A stretch of DNA of 64,000 nucleotides from Streptomyces sp. CG4 (GTDB lineage Bacteria; Actinomycetota; Actinomycetes; Streptomycetales; Streptomycetaceae): contig NZ_CP163525.1 of the NCBI RefSeq assembly GCF_041080655.1, forward strand, positions 4,030,001 through 4,094,000, given 5' to 3'. The position numbers and the translations under genes were made by a program. Of this stretch, positions 55,310 through 63,715 are shown piece by piece. The notes under the pieces were generated by a model, which worked only from the letters and a program-made list of their open reading frames with translations, was not told where the DNA came from and ran no database searches. Position 1 is the stretch's first letter. Every line of letters starts with the position of its first letter.

Positions 55310-57810
55310 GCCTCCACCTCCTTGGGGGCCTGTTCGGCGAGTGTCGCCGGGCCGATGCGGACGAGTGAGCCGGGCCGTGCCCCGGTGTCGGAGGCGACGC
55401 CGGCGCCGACGGAGTTCAGCGGGAGCCAGACCACCCGGTCGGGCATCTCGGTGATCTGCAGCGGGAGTTCGACGGTGCCGGCGGAGCCGGTGACGGCGAG
55501 GACCTCGCCGTCCTGCACGCCCGCCTCGGCGGCCGTCGCCGCCGACACGCGCGCGTGGGCGGCGTGCCGGGTGCCGGCGAGCGCCTCGTCGCCCTCCTGG
55601 AGGACGCCCTGGTCGAGCAGCAACCGGTGCCCGGCGAGTACGGCCTCGCCCGCGGCCGGTCGCGTCGGCGTGCCCGCGGGCTCCTGGGGGTCGGTGGCGC
55701 GCGGGCCGGCCCAGGAGCCGAGCCGGTCGATCTCCGCGCGCGTGGTGCGCAGATCCGGCAGGCCCAGGTGGACGTCCATGGCGTCGGCCAGCATCTGCAG
55801 CACGCGCGCGTCCGTCGGTGCCAGGCGGCGGGCCATCTGGTCGGGCTTGAGCGCGGCGTCGAAGAACCGCACCCTGCCTTCCCAGTTGAGGAAGGTGCCC
55901 GCCTTCTCGGCGACCGCGGCGACCGGCAGGACGACGTCGGCGTGCTCGGTGACCTCGCTGGGCCGCAGCTCCAGCGACACCAGGAAGCCGATGCCGTCGA
56001 GCGCTTCACGCGCGCGTGCCGGGTCGGGCAGGTCGGCGACCTCGACCCCGGCGACGACGAGCGCGGACAGTTCGCCGGTGGCGGCTGCCTCGACGATGTG
56101 GTGGGTGTCGCGGCCGTAGCGCAGCGGGAGTTCGGCGAGCCCCCAGGCGGCGGCGACCTCCTCCCGCGCGCGCGGGTCGGTCGCCGGGCGGCCGCCCGGC
56201 AGCAGTGACGGCAGCGCGCCCACCTCGACGGCGCCGCGCTCGCCGGCCCGGCGCGGGATCCACACCAGCTGGGCGCCGGTCGCGTGGGCGGCGCGTACGG
56301 CGGCGGTGAGGCCGCCGGCGACCGAGGCGAGGCGCTCGCCGACGACGAGGACCGCGCCCTCGGTGCGCAGAGCCTCCACGGCCCGGGTGCCGAGCTCCTC
56401 CAGACCGACACCGCTCGCGAGGGCGTCCAGCCACTCGGTCTCGGTGCCCGGCGCGGCCGGCAGCAGGGTGCCGCCCGCCTTCTGAAGACCCCGGGTCGCG
56501 TGCGTGGCCAGCGCGAACACCTGCTGCTTGTGCTTGCGCCAGGCCTTGCGCAGCCGCAGGAAGACGCCGGGCGCCTCCTCCTCCGACTCGATGCCGACCA
56601 GCAGGACGGCGGGTGCCTGCTCCAGGGAGGTGTACGTGACGCCCGTACCGTCGAGGTCACGGCCGCGGCCGGCCACCTGGGACGCCAGGAAGTCGGCTTC
56701 CTCGCCGCTGTGCACGCGCGCGCGGAAGTCGATGTCGTTCGTGTCGAGCGCCACGCGCGCGAACTTGCTGTACGCGTAGGCGTCCTCGACGGTCAGCCGA
56801 CCGCCGATCAGGACACCGGCCCGGGAGCGTGCCGCGCTCAGTCCGCGCGCGGCCGCCTCCAGCGCCTCCGGCCAGGAGACGGGCTCCAGGACACCGTCGG
56901 CGTTGCGGACCAGCGGGGTGTCGAGGCGGTCCTTGAGCTGCGCGTACCGGAACGCGAAGCGTCCCTTGTCGCAGATCCACTCCTCGTTGACCTCGGGGTC
57001 GTTGGCGGCGAGCCGCCGCATGACCTTGCCGCGCCGGTGGTCGGTGCGGGTGGCGCAGCCGCCCGCGCAGTGCTCGCAGACCGACGGCGAGGAGACCAGG
57101 TCGAAGGGGCGGGAGCGGAAACGATAGGCCGCCGAGGTCAGCGCGCCGACCGGGCAGATCTGGATGGTGTTGCCGGAGAAGTACGACTCGAACGGGTCGC
57201 CCTCGCCGGTGCCGACCTGCTGGAGCGCGCCGCGTTCGAGCAGCTCGATCATCGGGTCGCCCGCGATCTGGTTGGAGAACCGGGTGCAGCGGGCGCACAG
57301 CACGCACCGCTCGCGGTCGAGCAGCACCTGGGTGGAGATCGGTACGGGTTTCTCGTAGGTGCGCTTCTTGCCGTCGAAGCGGGAGTCGGCGTTGCCGTGC
57401 GACATCGCCTGGTTCTGCAGCGGGCACTCGCCGCCCTTGTCGCAGACCGGGCAGTCCAGGGGGTGGTTGATGAGCAGCAGCTCCATGACGCCGTGCTGGG
57501 CCTTCTCGGCGACCGGCGAGGTGAGCTGGGTCTTCACCACCATGCCGTCGGTGCAGGTGATCGTGCAGGACGCCATCGGCTTGCGCTGGCCCTCGACCTC
57601 GACGATGCACTGGCGGCAGGCGCCGGCGGGGTCGAGGAGGGGGTGGTCGCAGAACCGGGGGACCTCGATGCCGAGCTGCTCGGCGGCCCGGATGACCAGG
57701 GTGCCCTTGGGCACGCTGATCTCGATGCCGTCGATCGTCAGTGTGACGAGGTCCTCCGGCGGGACCGCCGCCTCTCCCCCGCCCGAGGGAGCACTGGTGG
57801 TCACGGTCAT
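55306..57810 (-). CDS. nuoG: NADH-quinone oxidoreductase subunit G
   Basis: Largest peripheral subunit, 834 residues from ATG 57810. N-terminal [2Fe-2S] domain: RFCDHPLLDPAGACRQCIVE and the distal cysteine in RKPMASC. Next the [4Fe-4S] ligands HPLDCPVCDKGGECPLQNQA, CVLCARCTRFSNQIAG and ICPVGALTSAAYRF. CEHCAGGCATRTDHRRGK plus EEWICDKGRFAFRYAQ forms the additional N7-type site at the head of a molybdopterin-oxidoreductase-like domain, which is degenerate in complex I and binds no Mo. The subunit forwards electrons from NuoF to NuoI. Overlaps nuoF by four bases. Confidence 0.95.
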   Translation of the reverse strand: MTVTTSAPSGGGEAAVPPEDLVTLTIDGIEISVPKGTLVIRAAEQLGIEVPRFCDHPLLDPAGACRQCIVEVEGQRKPMASCTITCTDGMVVKTQLTSPVAEKAQHGVMELLLINHPLDCPVCDKGGECPLQNQAMSHGNADSRFDGKKRTYEKPVPISTQVLLDRERCVLCARCTRFSNQIAGDPMIELLERGALQQVGTGEGDPFESYFSGNTIQICPVGALTSAAYRFRSRPFDLVSSPSVCEHCAGGCATRTDHRRGKVMRRLAANDPEVNEEWICDKGRFAFRYAQLKDRLDTPLVRNADGVLEPVSWPEALEAAARGLSAARSRAGVLIGGRLTVEDAYAYSKFARVALDTNDIDFRARVHSGEEADFLASQVAGRGRDLDGTGVTYTSLEQAPAVLLVGIESEEEAPGVFLRLRKAWRKHKQQVFALATHATRGLQKAGGTLLPAAPGTETEWLDALASGVGLEELGTRAVEALRTEGAVLVVGERLASVAGGLTAAVRAAHATGAQLVWIPRRAGERGAVEVGALPSLLPGGRPATDPRAREEVAAAWGLAELPLRYGRDTHHIVEAAATGELSALVVAGVEVADLPDPARAREALDGIGFLVSLELRPSEVTEHADVVLPVAAVAEKAGTFLNWEGRVRFFDAALKPDQMARRLAPTDARVLQMLADAMDVHLGLPDLRTTRAEIDRLGSWAGPRATDPQEPAGTPTRPAAGEAVLAGHRLLLDQGVLQEGDEALAGTRHAAHARVSAATAAEAGVQDGEVLAVTGSAGTVELPLQITEMPDRVVWLPLNSVGAGVASDTGARPGSLVRIGPATLAEQAPKEVEA

Positions 57811-59153
57811 GCGTTCACCTCCGGGCGGTCCGCCCAGGCCGTCGACTTGGCCGGGTCGAAGGGGCAGCCCCGGCCCGTGATGTGCTGCTCGTACTCCTCG
57901 CGGAAGTACTTCAGCGAGGAGAAGATCGGGGACGCGGCGCCGTCGCCGAGGGCGCAGAAGGACTTGCCGTTGATGTTGTCGGCGATGTCGGCGAGCTTGT
58001 CGAGGTCGGCCATGGTGCCCTTGCCGGCCTCGATGTCCCGCAGCAACTGCACGAGCCAGTACGTCCCTTCGCGGCAGGGCGTGCACTTGCCGCAGGACTC
58101 GTGGGCGTAGAACTCGGTCCAGCGGGTCACCGCCCGCACCACGCAGGTCGTCTCGTCGAAGCACTGCAAGGCCTTCGTGCCGAGCATCGAACCCGCGGCG
58201 CCCACTCCTTCGTAATCCAGGGGGACGTCGAGGTGCTCGTCGGTGAACATCGGCGTCGAGGAGCCGCCCGGCGTCCAGAACTTCAGGCGGTGGCCGGGCC
58301 GCATTCCGCCGCTCATGTCGAGAAGCTGGCGGAGGGTGATGCCGAGCGGAGCCTCGTACTGGCCGGGGCTCGCGACATGGCCGCTGAGCGAGTAGAGCGT
58401 GAAGCCCGGGGACTTCTCGCTGCCCATCGACCTGAACCAATCTTTCCCGTTTTGCAGGATGGCGGGAACCGACGCGATCGACTCGACGTTGTTCACAACA
58501 GTCGGGCAGGCATAGAGCCCTTCGACAGCAGGGAAGGGAGGACGCAGCCGCGGTTGACCACGGCGGCCTTCGAGCGAGTCGAGCAGTGCGGTCTCCTCAC
58601 CGCAGATGTACGCGCCGGCGCCCGCGTGCACGGTGAGGTGGAGGTCGAGCCCGCTGCCCAGGATGTTCTCGCCGAGGTAGCCCGCCGCGCAGGCCTCGCG
58701 CACGGCCTCGTGCAACCGCCGCAGAACGGGAACGACTTCACCACGCAGATAGATGAAGGCATGCGACGACCTGATGGCATAGCACGCGATCACGATGCCC
58801 TCGATGAGGCTATGCGGGTTCGCGAAGAGGAGCGGGATGTCCTTGCACGTCCCCGGCTCCGACTCGTCGGCGTTGACAACTAGATAGTGCGGTTTCCCAT
58901 CTCCCTGCGGAATGAACTGCCACTTCATTCCGGTCGGGAATCCCGCGCCGCCGCGGCCGCGCAGCCCGGAGTCCTTGACGTACGCGATCACGTCGTCCGG
59001 TGACATGGCGAGCGCCTTGCGGAGCCCCTCGTACCCTTCGTGCCTCCGGTAGACGTCCAGAGTCCAGGACCGGTCCTCGTCCCAGAAGGCCGACAGCACG
59101 GGTGCGAGCAGCTTCTCGGGGCTCGTGTCCTTGAGTTCGGCTGCCACGGTCAT
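57807..59153 (-). CDS. nuoF: NADH-quinone oxidoreductase subunit F (FMN/NADH-binding)
   Basis: Catalytic entry subunit, 448 residues, oxidising NADH. The glycine-rich FMN/NADH loop is GLRGRGGAGFPTGMKWQFIP; FMN contacts follow in LVVNADESEPGTCKDIPLL and GAGAYICGEETALLDSLEGR. The N3 cluster ligands are CGKCTPCREG with the fourth cysteine in GKSFCALGDGAASP. The ATG start (59153) shares a base with the nuoE stop (TGATG); the longer upstream frame is not used. The second nuo cluster has no counterpart of this gene. Confidence 0.96.
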   Translation of the reverse strand: MTVAAELKDTSPEKLLAPVLSAFWDEDRSWTLDVYRRHEGYEGLRKALAMSPDDVIAYVKDSGLRGRGGAGFPTGMKWQFIPQGDGKPHYLVVNADESEPGTCKDIPLLFANPHSLIEGIVIACYAIRSSHAFIYLRGEVVPVLRRLHEAVREACAAGYLGENILGSGLDLHLTVHAGAGAYICGEETALLDSLEGRRGQPRLRPPFPAVEGLYACPTVVNNVESIASVPAILQNGKDWFRSMGSEKSPGFTLYSLSGHVASPGQYEAPLGITLRQLLDMSGGMRPGHRLKFWTPGGSSTPMFTDEHLDVPLDYEGVGAAGSMLGTKALQCFDETTCVVRAVTRWTEFYAHESCGKCTPCREGTYWLVQLLRDIEAGKGTMADLDKLADIADNINGKSFCALGDGAASPIFSSLKYFREEYEQHITGRGCPFDPAKSTAWADRPEVNA

Positions 59154-59935
59154 CACTCCCCCTCCTCTTCGGCCTCGCCCGCGGACGGCGCATCCTGAGG
59201 TTCCTGTGCACGCGGATGGACCACGCGCGCGGGTGCGGCCTCTCCCCTTGCCAGGCGAAGGCCCACCAGCGACGCGGGTCCCGCACTGCCGCTCTCCTCG
59301 ACGGCCCCTGGCCGCTCGTCGGGGAAGCCGGCCAGGATCCGCGCGGTCTCCTTGAAGGTGCACAGCCTTGCCCCACGCGTGGGCTGCACGGGCCGGCCCG
59401 CGCGCAGATCATCGACCAGGCGCTTGGCGCTGCCCGGCGTCTGGTTGTCGAAGAACTCCCAGTTGACCATCACGACCGGCGCGAAGTCGCAGGCCGCGTT
59501 GCACTCGATGTGCTCCAGGGTGACCTTGCCGTCGTCGGTGGTCTCGCCGTTGCCGACGCCCAGGTGTTCCTGGAGGGTCTCGAAGATCGCGTCTCCGCCC
59601 ATCACCGCGCACAGGGTGTTGGTGCACACGCCGACCTGGTAGTCGCCGGACTGCCTGCGCCGGTACATGGTGTAGAAGGTGGCGACGGCGGTGACCTCGG
59701 CCGTGGTCAGGTCCAGCATGTCCGCGCAGAACTGCATTCCGGTGCGCGTGACATGGCCCTCCTCCGACTGCACGAGGTGGAGCAGCGGGAGCAGGGCGGA
59801 CCGGGAGTCCGGGTAGCGCGCGATGATCTCGCGCGCGTCCGCCTCCAGGCGGGCCCGGACGTCGTCCGGGTACGCGGGCGCGGGCAGTTCGGGCATGCCC
59901 AGGCTGACGCCCCGCTCCGAAGAAGAGGTGGTCAC
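59153..59935 (-). CDS. nuoE: NADH-quinone oxidoreductase subunit E ([2Fe-2S])
   Basis: Thioredoxin-like [2Fe-2S] subunit (cluster N1a), 260 residues from GTG 59935, overlapping the nuoD stop in GTGA. Ligands are CTNTLCAVMGGDAIF and ECNAACDFAPVVMVNWEFFD. The N-terminal helical part LLHLVQSEEGHVTRTGMQFC is typical. The last 65 residues (PDERPGAVEESGSAGPASLV onward) are a low-complexity extension ending AEEEGE, beyond the usual 160-180 residues of NuoE but common in streptomycetes. Confidence 0.95.
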   Translation of the reverse strand: MTTSSSERGVSLGMPELPAPAYPDDVRARLEADAREIIARYPDSRSALLPLLHLVQSEEGHVTRTGMQFCADMLDLTTAEVTAVATFYTMYRRRQSGDYQVGVCTNTLCAVMGGDAIFETLQEHLGVGNGETTDDGKVTLEHIECNAACDFAPVVMVNWEFFDNQTPGSAKRLVDDLRAGRPVQPTRGARLCTFKETARILAGFPDERPGAVEESGSAGPASLVGLRLARGEAAPARVVHPRAQEPQDAPSAGEAEEEGE

Positions 59936-61272
59936 CGGTCGACGCCTCCCATCACGGGGTCGATGGACGCGACGGCGACGATGACGTCGGCGACCTGGCC
60001 GCCTTCGCACATCGCCGCCATGGCCTGCAGGTTGGTGAAGGACGGGTCGCGGAAGTGGACCCGGTAGGGGCGGGTGCCGCCGTCGGAGACGACGTGCACA
60101 CCGAGCTCGCCCTTGGGGGACTCGACGGCCGCGTACGCCTGTCCCGGCGGGACGCGGAAGCCCTCGGTGACGAGTTTGAAGTGGTGGATCAGGGCCTCCA
60201 TGGAGGTGCCCATGATCTTCTTGATGTGGTCGAGGGAGTTGCCGAGTCCGTCCGGGCCCAGGGCGAGCTGGGCGGGCCAGGCGATCTTCTTGTCGGCGAC
60301 CATGACGGGGCCGGGCTGGAGCCGGTCCAGGCACTGCTCGACGATCCTGAGCGACTGGCGCATCTCCTCCAGGCGGACCAGGAAGCGGCCGTAGGCGTCG
60401 CAGGAGTCGGCGGTCGGGATCTCGAAGTCGTACGACTCGTAGTCGCAGTACGGCTGTGCCTTGCGCAGGTCGTGCGGCAGGCCGGTGGAGCGCAGGATCG
60501 GGCCGGTGGCGCCGAGGGCCATGCAGCCGGCCAGGTCGAGGTAGCCGATGTCCTGCATGCGGGCCTTGAAGATGGGGTTCCCGGTGGCGAGCTTGTCGTA
60601 CTCCGGGAGGTTCTTCTTCATCTTCTTCACGAACTCGCGGATCTGGTCCACCGCGCCGGGCGGCAGGTCCTGGGCGAGTCCGCCGGGGCGGATGTACGCG
60701 TGGTTCATCCTCAGGCCCGTGATGAGCTCGTAGAGGTCGAGAATCATTTCACGATCACGGAATCCGTAGATCATGATCGTGGTGGCGCCGAGCTCCATGC
60801 CGCCGGTGGCGATGCACACCAGGTGGGAGGACATCCGGTTCAGCTCCATCAGGAGCACCCGGATGATCTTGGCGCGCTCGGTGATGTCGTCCTCGATGCC
60901 GAGGAGTTTCTCGACGGCGAGACAGTAGGCGGTCTCGTTGAAGAAGGACGTCAGGTAGTCCATGCGCGTGACGAAGGTGGTGCCCTGCGTCCACGTGCGG
61001 TACTCGAGGTTCTTCTCGATGCCGGTGTGCAGATAGCCGATGCCGCACCGGGCCTCGGTGACGGTCTCGCCCTCGATCTCCAGGATCAGGCGGAGCACTC
61101 CGTGGGTGGAGGGGTGCTGGGGACCCATGTTGACGACGATGCGTTCGTCGTCGGCGCGGGTCGCGGACTGGACGACCTCGTCCCAGTCGCCACCGGTGAC
61201 CGTATATACGGTGCCCTCGGTGGTCTCGCGCGCCGAGGCGGCCGACGCGTCGGATGCTGACTGCGTGCTCAC
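59932..61272 (-). CDS. nuoD: NADH-quinone oxidoreductase subunit D
   Basis: 49-kDa-type peripheral subunit forming the quinone-binding pocket with NuoB, 446 residues, GTG start overlapping nuoC. Hallmarks: IVVNMGPQHPSTHGVLRLIL with the pocket histidine, GIGYLHTGIEKNLEYRTWTQ, ELNRMSSHLVCIATGGMELG, and the C-terminal FTNLQAMAAMCEGGQVADVI plus ASIDPVMGGVDR. This is the only nuoD in the window, so if the second cluster makes a working quinone reductase it may borrow this protein. Confidence 0.96.
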   Translation of the reverse strand: MSTQSASDASAASARETTEGTVYTVTGGDWDEVVQSATRADDERIVVNMGPQHPSTHGVLRLILEIEGETVTEARCGIGYLHTGIEKNLEYRTWTQGTTFVTRMDYLTSFFNETAYCLAVEKLLGIEDDITERAKIIRVLLMELNRMSSHLVCIATGGMELGATTIMIYGFRDREMILDLYELITGLRMNHAYIRPGGLAQDLPPGAVDQIREFVKKMKKNLPEYDKLATGNPIFKARMQDIGYLDLAGCMALGATGPILRSTGLPHDLRKAQPYCDYESYDFEIPTADSCDAYGRFLVRLEEMRQSLRIVEQCLDRLQPGPVMVADKKIAWPAQLALGPDGLGNSLDHIKKIMGTSMEALIHHFKLVTEGFRVPPGQAYAAVESPKGELGVHVVSDGGTRPYRVHFRDPSFTNLQAMAAMCEGGQVADVIVAVASIDPVMGGVDR

Positions 61273-62039
61273 GAGTACGACCTCCGCTGGTCCGGAGCCG
61301 GGATCTGGGCGCCCTTGTACTCGACGGGGATGCCGCCGAGGGGGTAGTCCTTGCGCTGCGGATGGCCCTGCCAGTCGTCCGGCATCATGATCCGCGTCAG
61401 GGCCGGATGGCCGTCGAAGACGATCCCGAAGAAGTCGTAGGTCTCGCGCTCGTGCCAGTCGTTCGTCGGGTACACGGAGACGAGCGAGGGGATGTGCGGG
61501 TCTGCGTCAGGGGCGCTGACTTCGAGGCGGACCAGCCGGTTGTGGGTGATCGAGCGCAGGTGGTAGACGGCGTGCAGCTCGCGGCCCTTGTCGTGCGGGT
61601 AGTGGACGCCGCTGACGCCGGTGCACAGCTCGAAGCGCAGGGCCGGGTCGTCGCGCAGGGTGCGGGCGACACGGACCAGGTGTTCGCGCTCGATGTGGAA
61701 GGTGAGCTCGCCGCGGTCGACGACCGTCTTCTCGACGGCGTTGTCCGGGACGAGTCCCTGTTCCTCCAGGGCGCCTTCCAGTTCGTCGGCGACCTCGTCG
61801 AACCAGCCGCCGTAGGGGCGGGTCGCCGGTCCCGGGAGCCGGACCGAGCGGACCAGGCCGCCGTAGCCGGAGGTGTCGCCGCCGTTGTTGGCGCCGAACA
61901 TGCCGCGCTGGACGCGGATCTCCTCGCCACCCTGGCCGCGCTGGCCGGGGAGGTTGGAGGCGGAGAGGTCCTTCTCGGGGTTCACCCCGTTCGCGGACCC
62001 GTTCACGCCGCCTGCGCCGTTGCCGTTCGCGTCGCTCAC
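61269..62039 (-). CDS. nuoC: NADH-quinone oxidoreductase subunit C
   Basis: 30-kDa-type peripheral subunit, 256 residues from GTG 62039, overlapping the nuoB stop (GTGA). The first 60 residues are a Gly/Asn-rich leader (ANGNGAGGVNGSANG). The domain proper includes LTFHIEREHLVRVARTLRDD and ends with the signature YPTNDWHERETYDFFGIVFD and PDDWQGHPQRKDYPL. Unlike NuoC2 it has no long C-terminal tail. Confidence 0.95.
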   Translation of the reverse strand: MSDANGNGAGGVNGSANGVNPEKDLSASNLPGQRGQGGEEIRVQRGMFGANNGGDTSGYGGLVRSVRLPGPATRPYGGWFDEVADELEGALEEQGLVPDNAVEKTVVDRGELTFHIEREHLVRVARTLRDDPALRFELCTGVSGVHYPHDKGRELHAVYHLRSITHNRLVRLEVSAPDADPHIPSLVSVYPTNDWHERETYDFFGIVFDGHPALTRIMMPDDWQGHPQRKDYPLGGIPVEYKGAQIPAPDQRRSYS

Positions 62040-62590
62040 CGCAGCAGCCCCTTCATCTCGATCGTGGGCAGGGCCTTGAGCGCGGCCTCCTCCGCCTCGC
62101 GGGCGGCCTCCTCGGCGTTGACGCCGAGCTTGGAGGTCTGGATCTTGTGGTGGAGCTTGAGGATCGCGTCCATCAGCATCTCGGGGCGGGGCGGGCAGCC
62201 CGGGAGGTAGATGTCGACGGGGACGATGTGATCGACGCCCTGGACGATCGCGTAGTTGTTGAACATGCCGCCCGAGGAGGCGCAGACGCCCATGGAGATC
62301 ACCCATTTCGGGTTGGGCATCTGGTCGTAGACCTGCCGGAGCACCGGCGCCATCTTCTGGCTGACCCGGCCGGCGACGATCATCAGGTCCGCCTGGCGCG
62401 GTGAGCCCCGGAAGACCTCCATGCCGAAGCGCGCCAGATCGTAGCGGCCGGCGCCGGTGGTCATCATCTCGATGGCGCAGCAGGCGAGGCCGAAGGTGGC
62501 GGGGAAGACGGACGCCTTGCGCACCCAGCCCGCGGCCTGCTCGACGGTGGTCAGCAGGAAGCCGCTCGGCAGCTTTTCTTCGAGTCCCAT
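62036..62590 (-). CDS. nuoB: NADH-quinone oxidoreductase subunit B (cluster N2)
   Basis: 184-residue subunit with the terminal [4Fe-4S] cluster N2. Ligands: adjacent cysteines in FGLACCAIEMM, one in ISMGVCASSGGMFNN and one in YLPGCPPRPEMLM. ATG start 13 bases after nuoA. It donates electrons to menaquinone at the interface with NuoD and NuoH. Confidence 0.96.
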   Translation of the reverse strand: MGLEEKLPSGFLLTTVEQAAGWVRKASVFPATFGLACCAIEMMTTGAGRYDLARFGMEVFRGSPRQADLMIVAGRVSQKMAPVLRQVYDQMPNPKWVISMGVCASSGGMFNNYAIVQGVDHIVPVDIYLPGCPPRPEMLMDAILKLHHKIQTSKLGVNAEEAAREAEEAALKALPTIEMKGLLR

Positions 62591-62603
62591 GACTAAAGGC
62601 CCC

Positions 62604-62963
62604 TCAGTCCCATTCCAGGCCGCCGCGCCGCCATACGTACGCGTACGCGACGAAGACGGTGAGCACGAAGAGCAGCATCTCCACGAGCCCGAAAATCCCC
62701 AGGGCGTCGAAGGTGACGGCCCAGGGGTAGAGGAAGACGATCTCGATGTCGAAGACGATGAAGAGCATCGCCGTCAGGTAGTACTTGATGGGGAAGCGCC
62801 CGCCGCCGGCCGGCGTGGGGGTCGGCTCGATACCGCACTCGTAGGCCTCAAGCTTGGCGCGGTTGTACCGCTTCGGACCAATCAGCGTGGCCATGACCAC
62901 GGAGAAGATCGCAAAGCCTGCCCCGAGGGCTCCCAGTACGAGGATGGGCGCATACGCGTTCAC
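62604..62963 (-). CDS. nuoA: NADH-quinone oxidoreductase subunit A
   Basis: First gene of the complete operon, 119 residues, three helices, GTG start. The loop KLEAYECGIEPTPTPAGGGR carries the conserved cysteine; the second helix region YYLTAMLFIVFDIEIVFLYP has the conserved membrane acids. The operon promoter lies in the 750-base divergent region upstream, which contains candidate redox-regulator palindromes. Confidence 0.95.
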   Translation of the reverse strand: MNAYAPILVLGALGAGFAIFSVVMATLIGPKRYNRAKLEAYECGIEPTPTPAGGGRFPIKYYLTAMLFIVFDIEIVFLYPWAVTFDALGIFGLVEMLLFVLTVFVAYAYVWRRGGLEWD

Positions 62964-63398
62964 CGCTCCTCGCTCCTCTCAGTCGGCGCTGACTGCTGGC
63001 GGTTGCACTGGTGCACCGGGCTCACATCCGCCGCACCGGTCCCACGAACCCCGCTCGTCCCGGGCGAAGATCGAGAACATGTGAAGCAGGTCACAAGCCC
63101 AGCTGCCACGCATCTTATGCCCGCCGCTCTGTGATCTGCGACACGGCGTATTCCACAAGCTTTGTGATCTCCACCACCTGACGAAGGAACATGAAGTCGG
63201 ATGATGGGTGATCTTCATACGCGAAGCGTTCAGTTGATCACCAGAAGTGACATTCTTGCCTGTCGCCGCAGGCCGGAGAGGTCGTCTCAATATCAAGAGA
63301 CTTCCGCTGCATGCAAATTGGTGCTAGACGCAACGGCTTGATAAAGGACCCCGTTCACACATCGGAGGGAGGCGCGGGGTGCGATGTGGACGCGATGC

Positions 63399-63416
63399 GA
63401 ACGCGTGCACGCGTTC
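63399..63416. promoter_or_regulatory. Perfect 18-bp palindrome upstream of nuoA; candidate Rex-type operator overlapping
   Basis: GAACGCGTGCACGCGTTC is perfectly symmetrical. Overlapping it, CGTGCACGCGTTCACG (63404-63419) resembles the Rex operator TGTGAACGCGTTCACA, with three mismatches. Rex controls respiratory genes, including nuo, in Streptomyces coelicolor. The site is 436 bases upstream of nuoA, far for a simple operator, so the assignment is tentative. Other TTGTGATC-like motifs occur at 63134 and 63161, nearer to nuoA. Confidence 0.4.
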
Positions 63417-63564
63417 ACGAGCTCCGCACACGCGGGACGCGACGGTTCCGGTAACCGTTCCGTGACCTCCGCCACATTGATGAGAGGCCCCTGAGAACCG
63501 GGCTTGGCCAACCACCTCAAGCAGTGGTAAGCGGGGGGCAATTCGGGCGTAATGATCAAAGACC

Positions 63565-63584
63565 GTGATCAAGGGCTTGATCAC
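63565..63584. promoter_or_regulatory. GTGATCAAG palindrome upstream of the right-edge cell-wall gene
   Basis: Arms GTGATCAAG and CTTGATCAC separated by GG, about 130 bases upstream of the right-edge gene, with another TGATCA at 63553. Likely an operator or part of that gene's promoter. The remainder of 62964-63715 holds no gene. Confidence 0.4.
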
Positions 63585-63715
63585 CGACGTCCGCAATGTC
63601 CGTTACGGCGTCAATAAAGAGTGACACGCCCGGGATTCATGGTCTCGATTGAGCAACTGTGGCGCAGCACACGTTTCTTGAAGATATGAAGGAGCCCCTG
63701 GTACCCGTTATTCCC

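Noticed and set aside
63293..63596. Minus-strand ORFs in the nuo/right-edge gene divergent region
   Set aside because: Composition is unlike genes of this genome and they overlap palindromes expected to be regulatory; not called.
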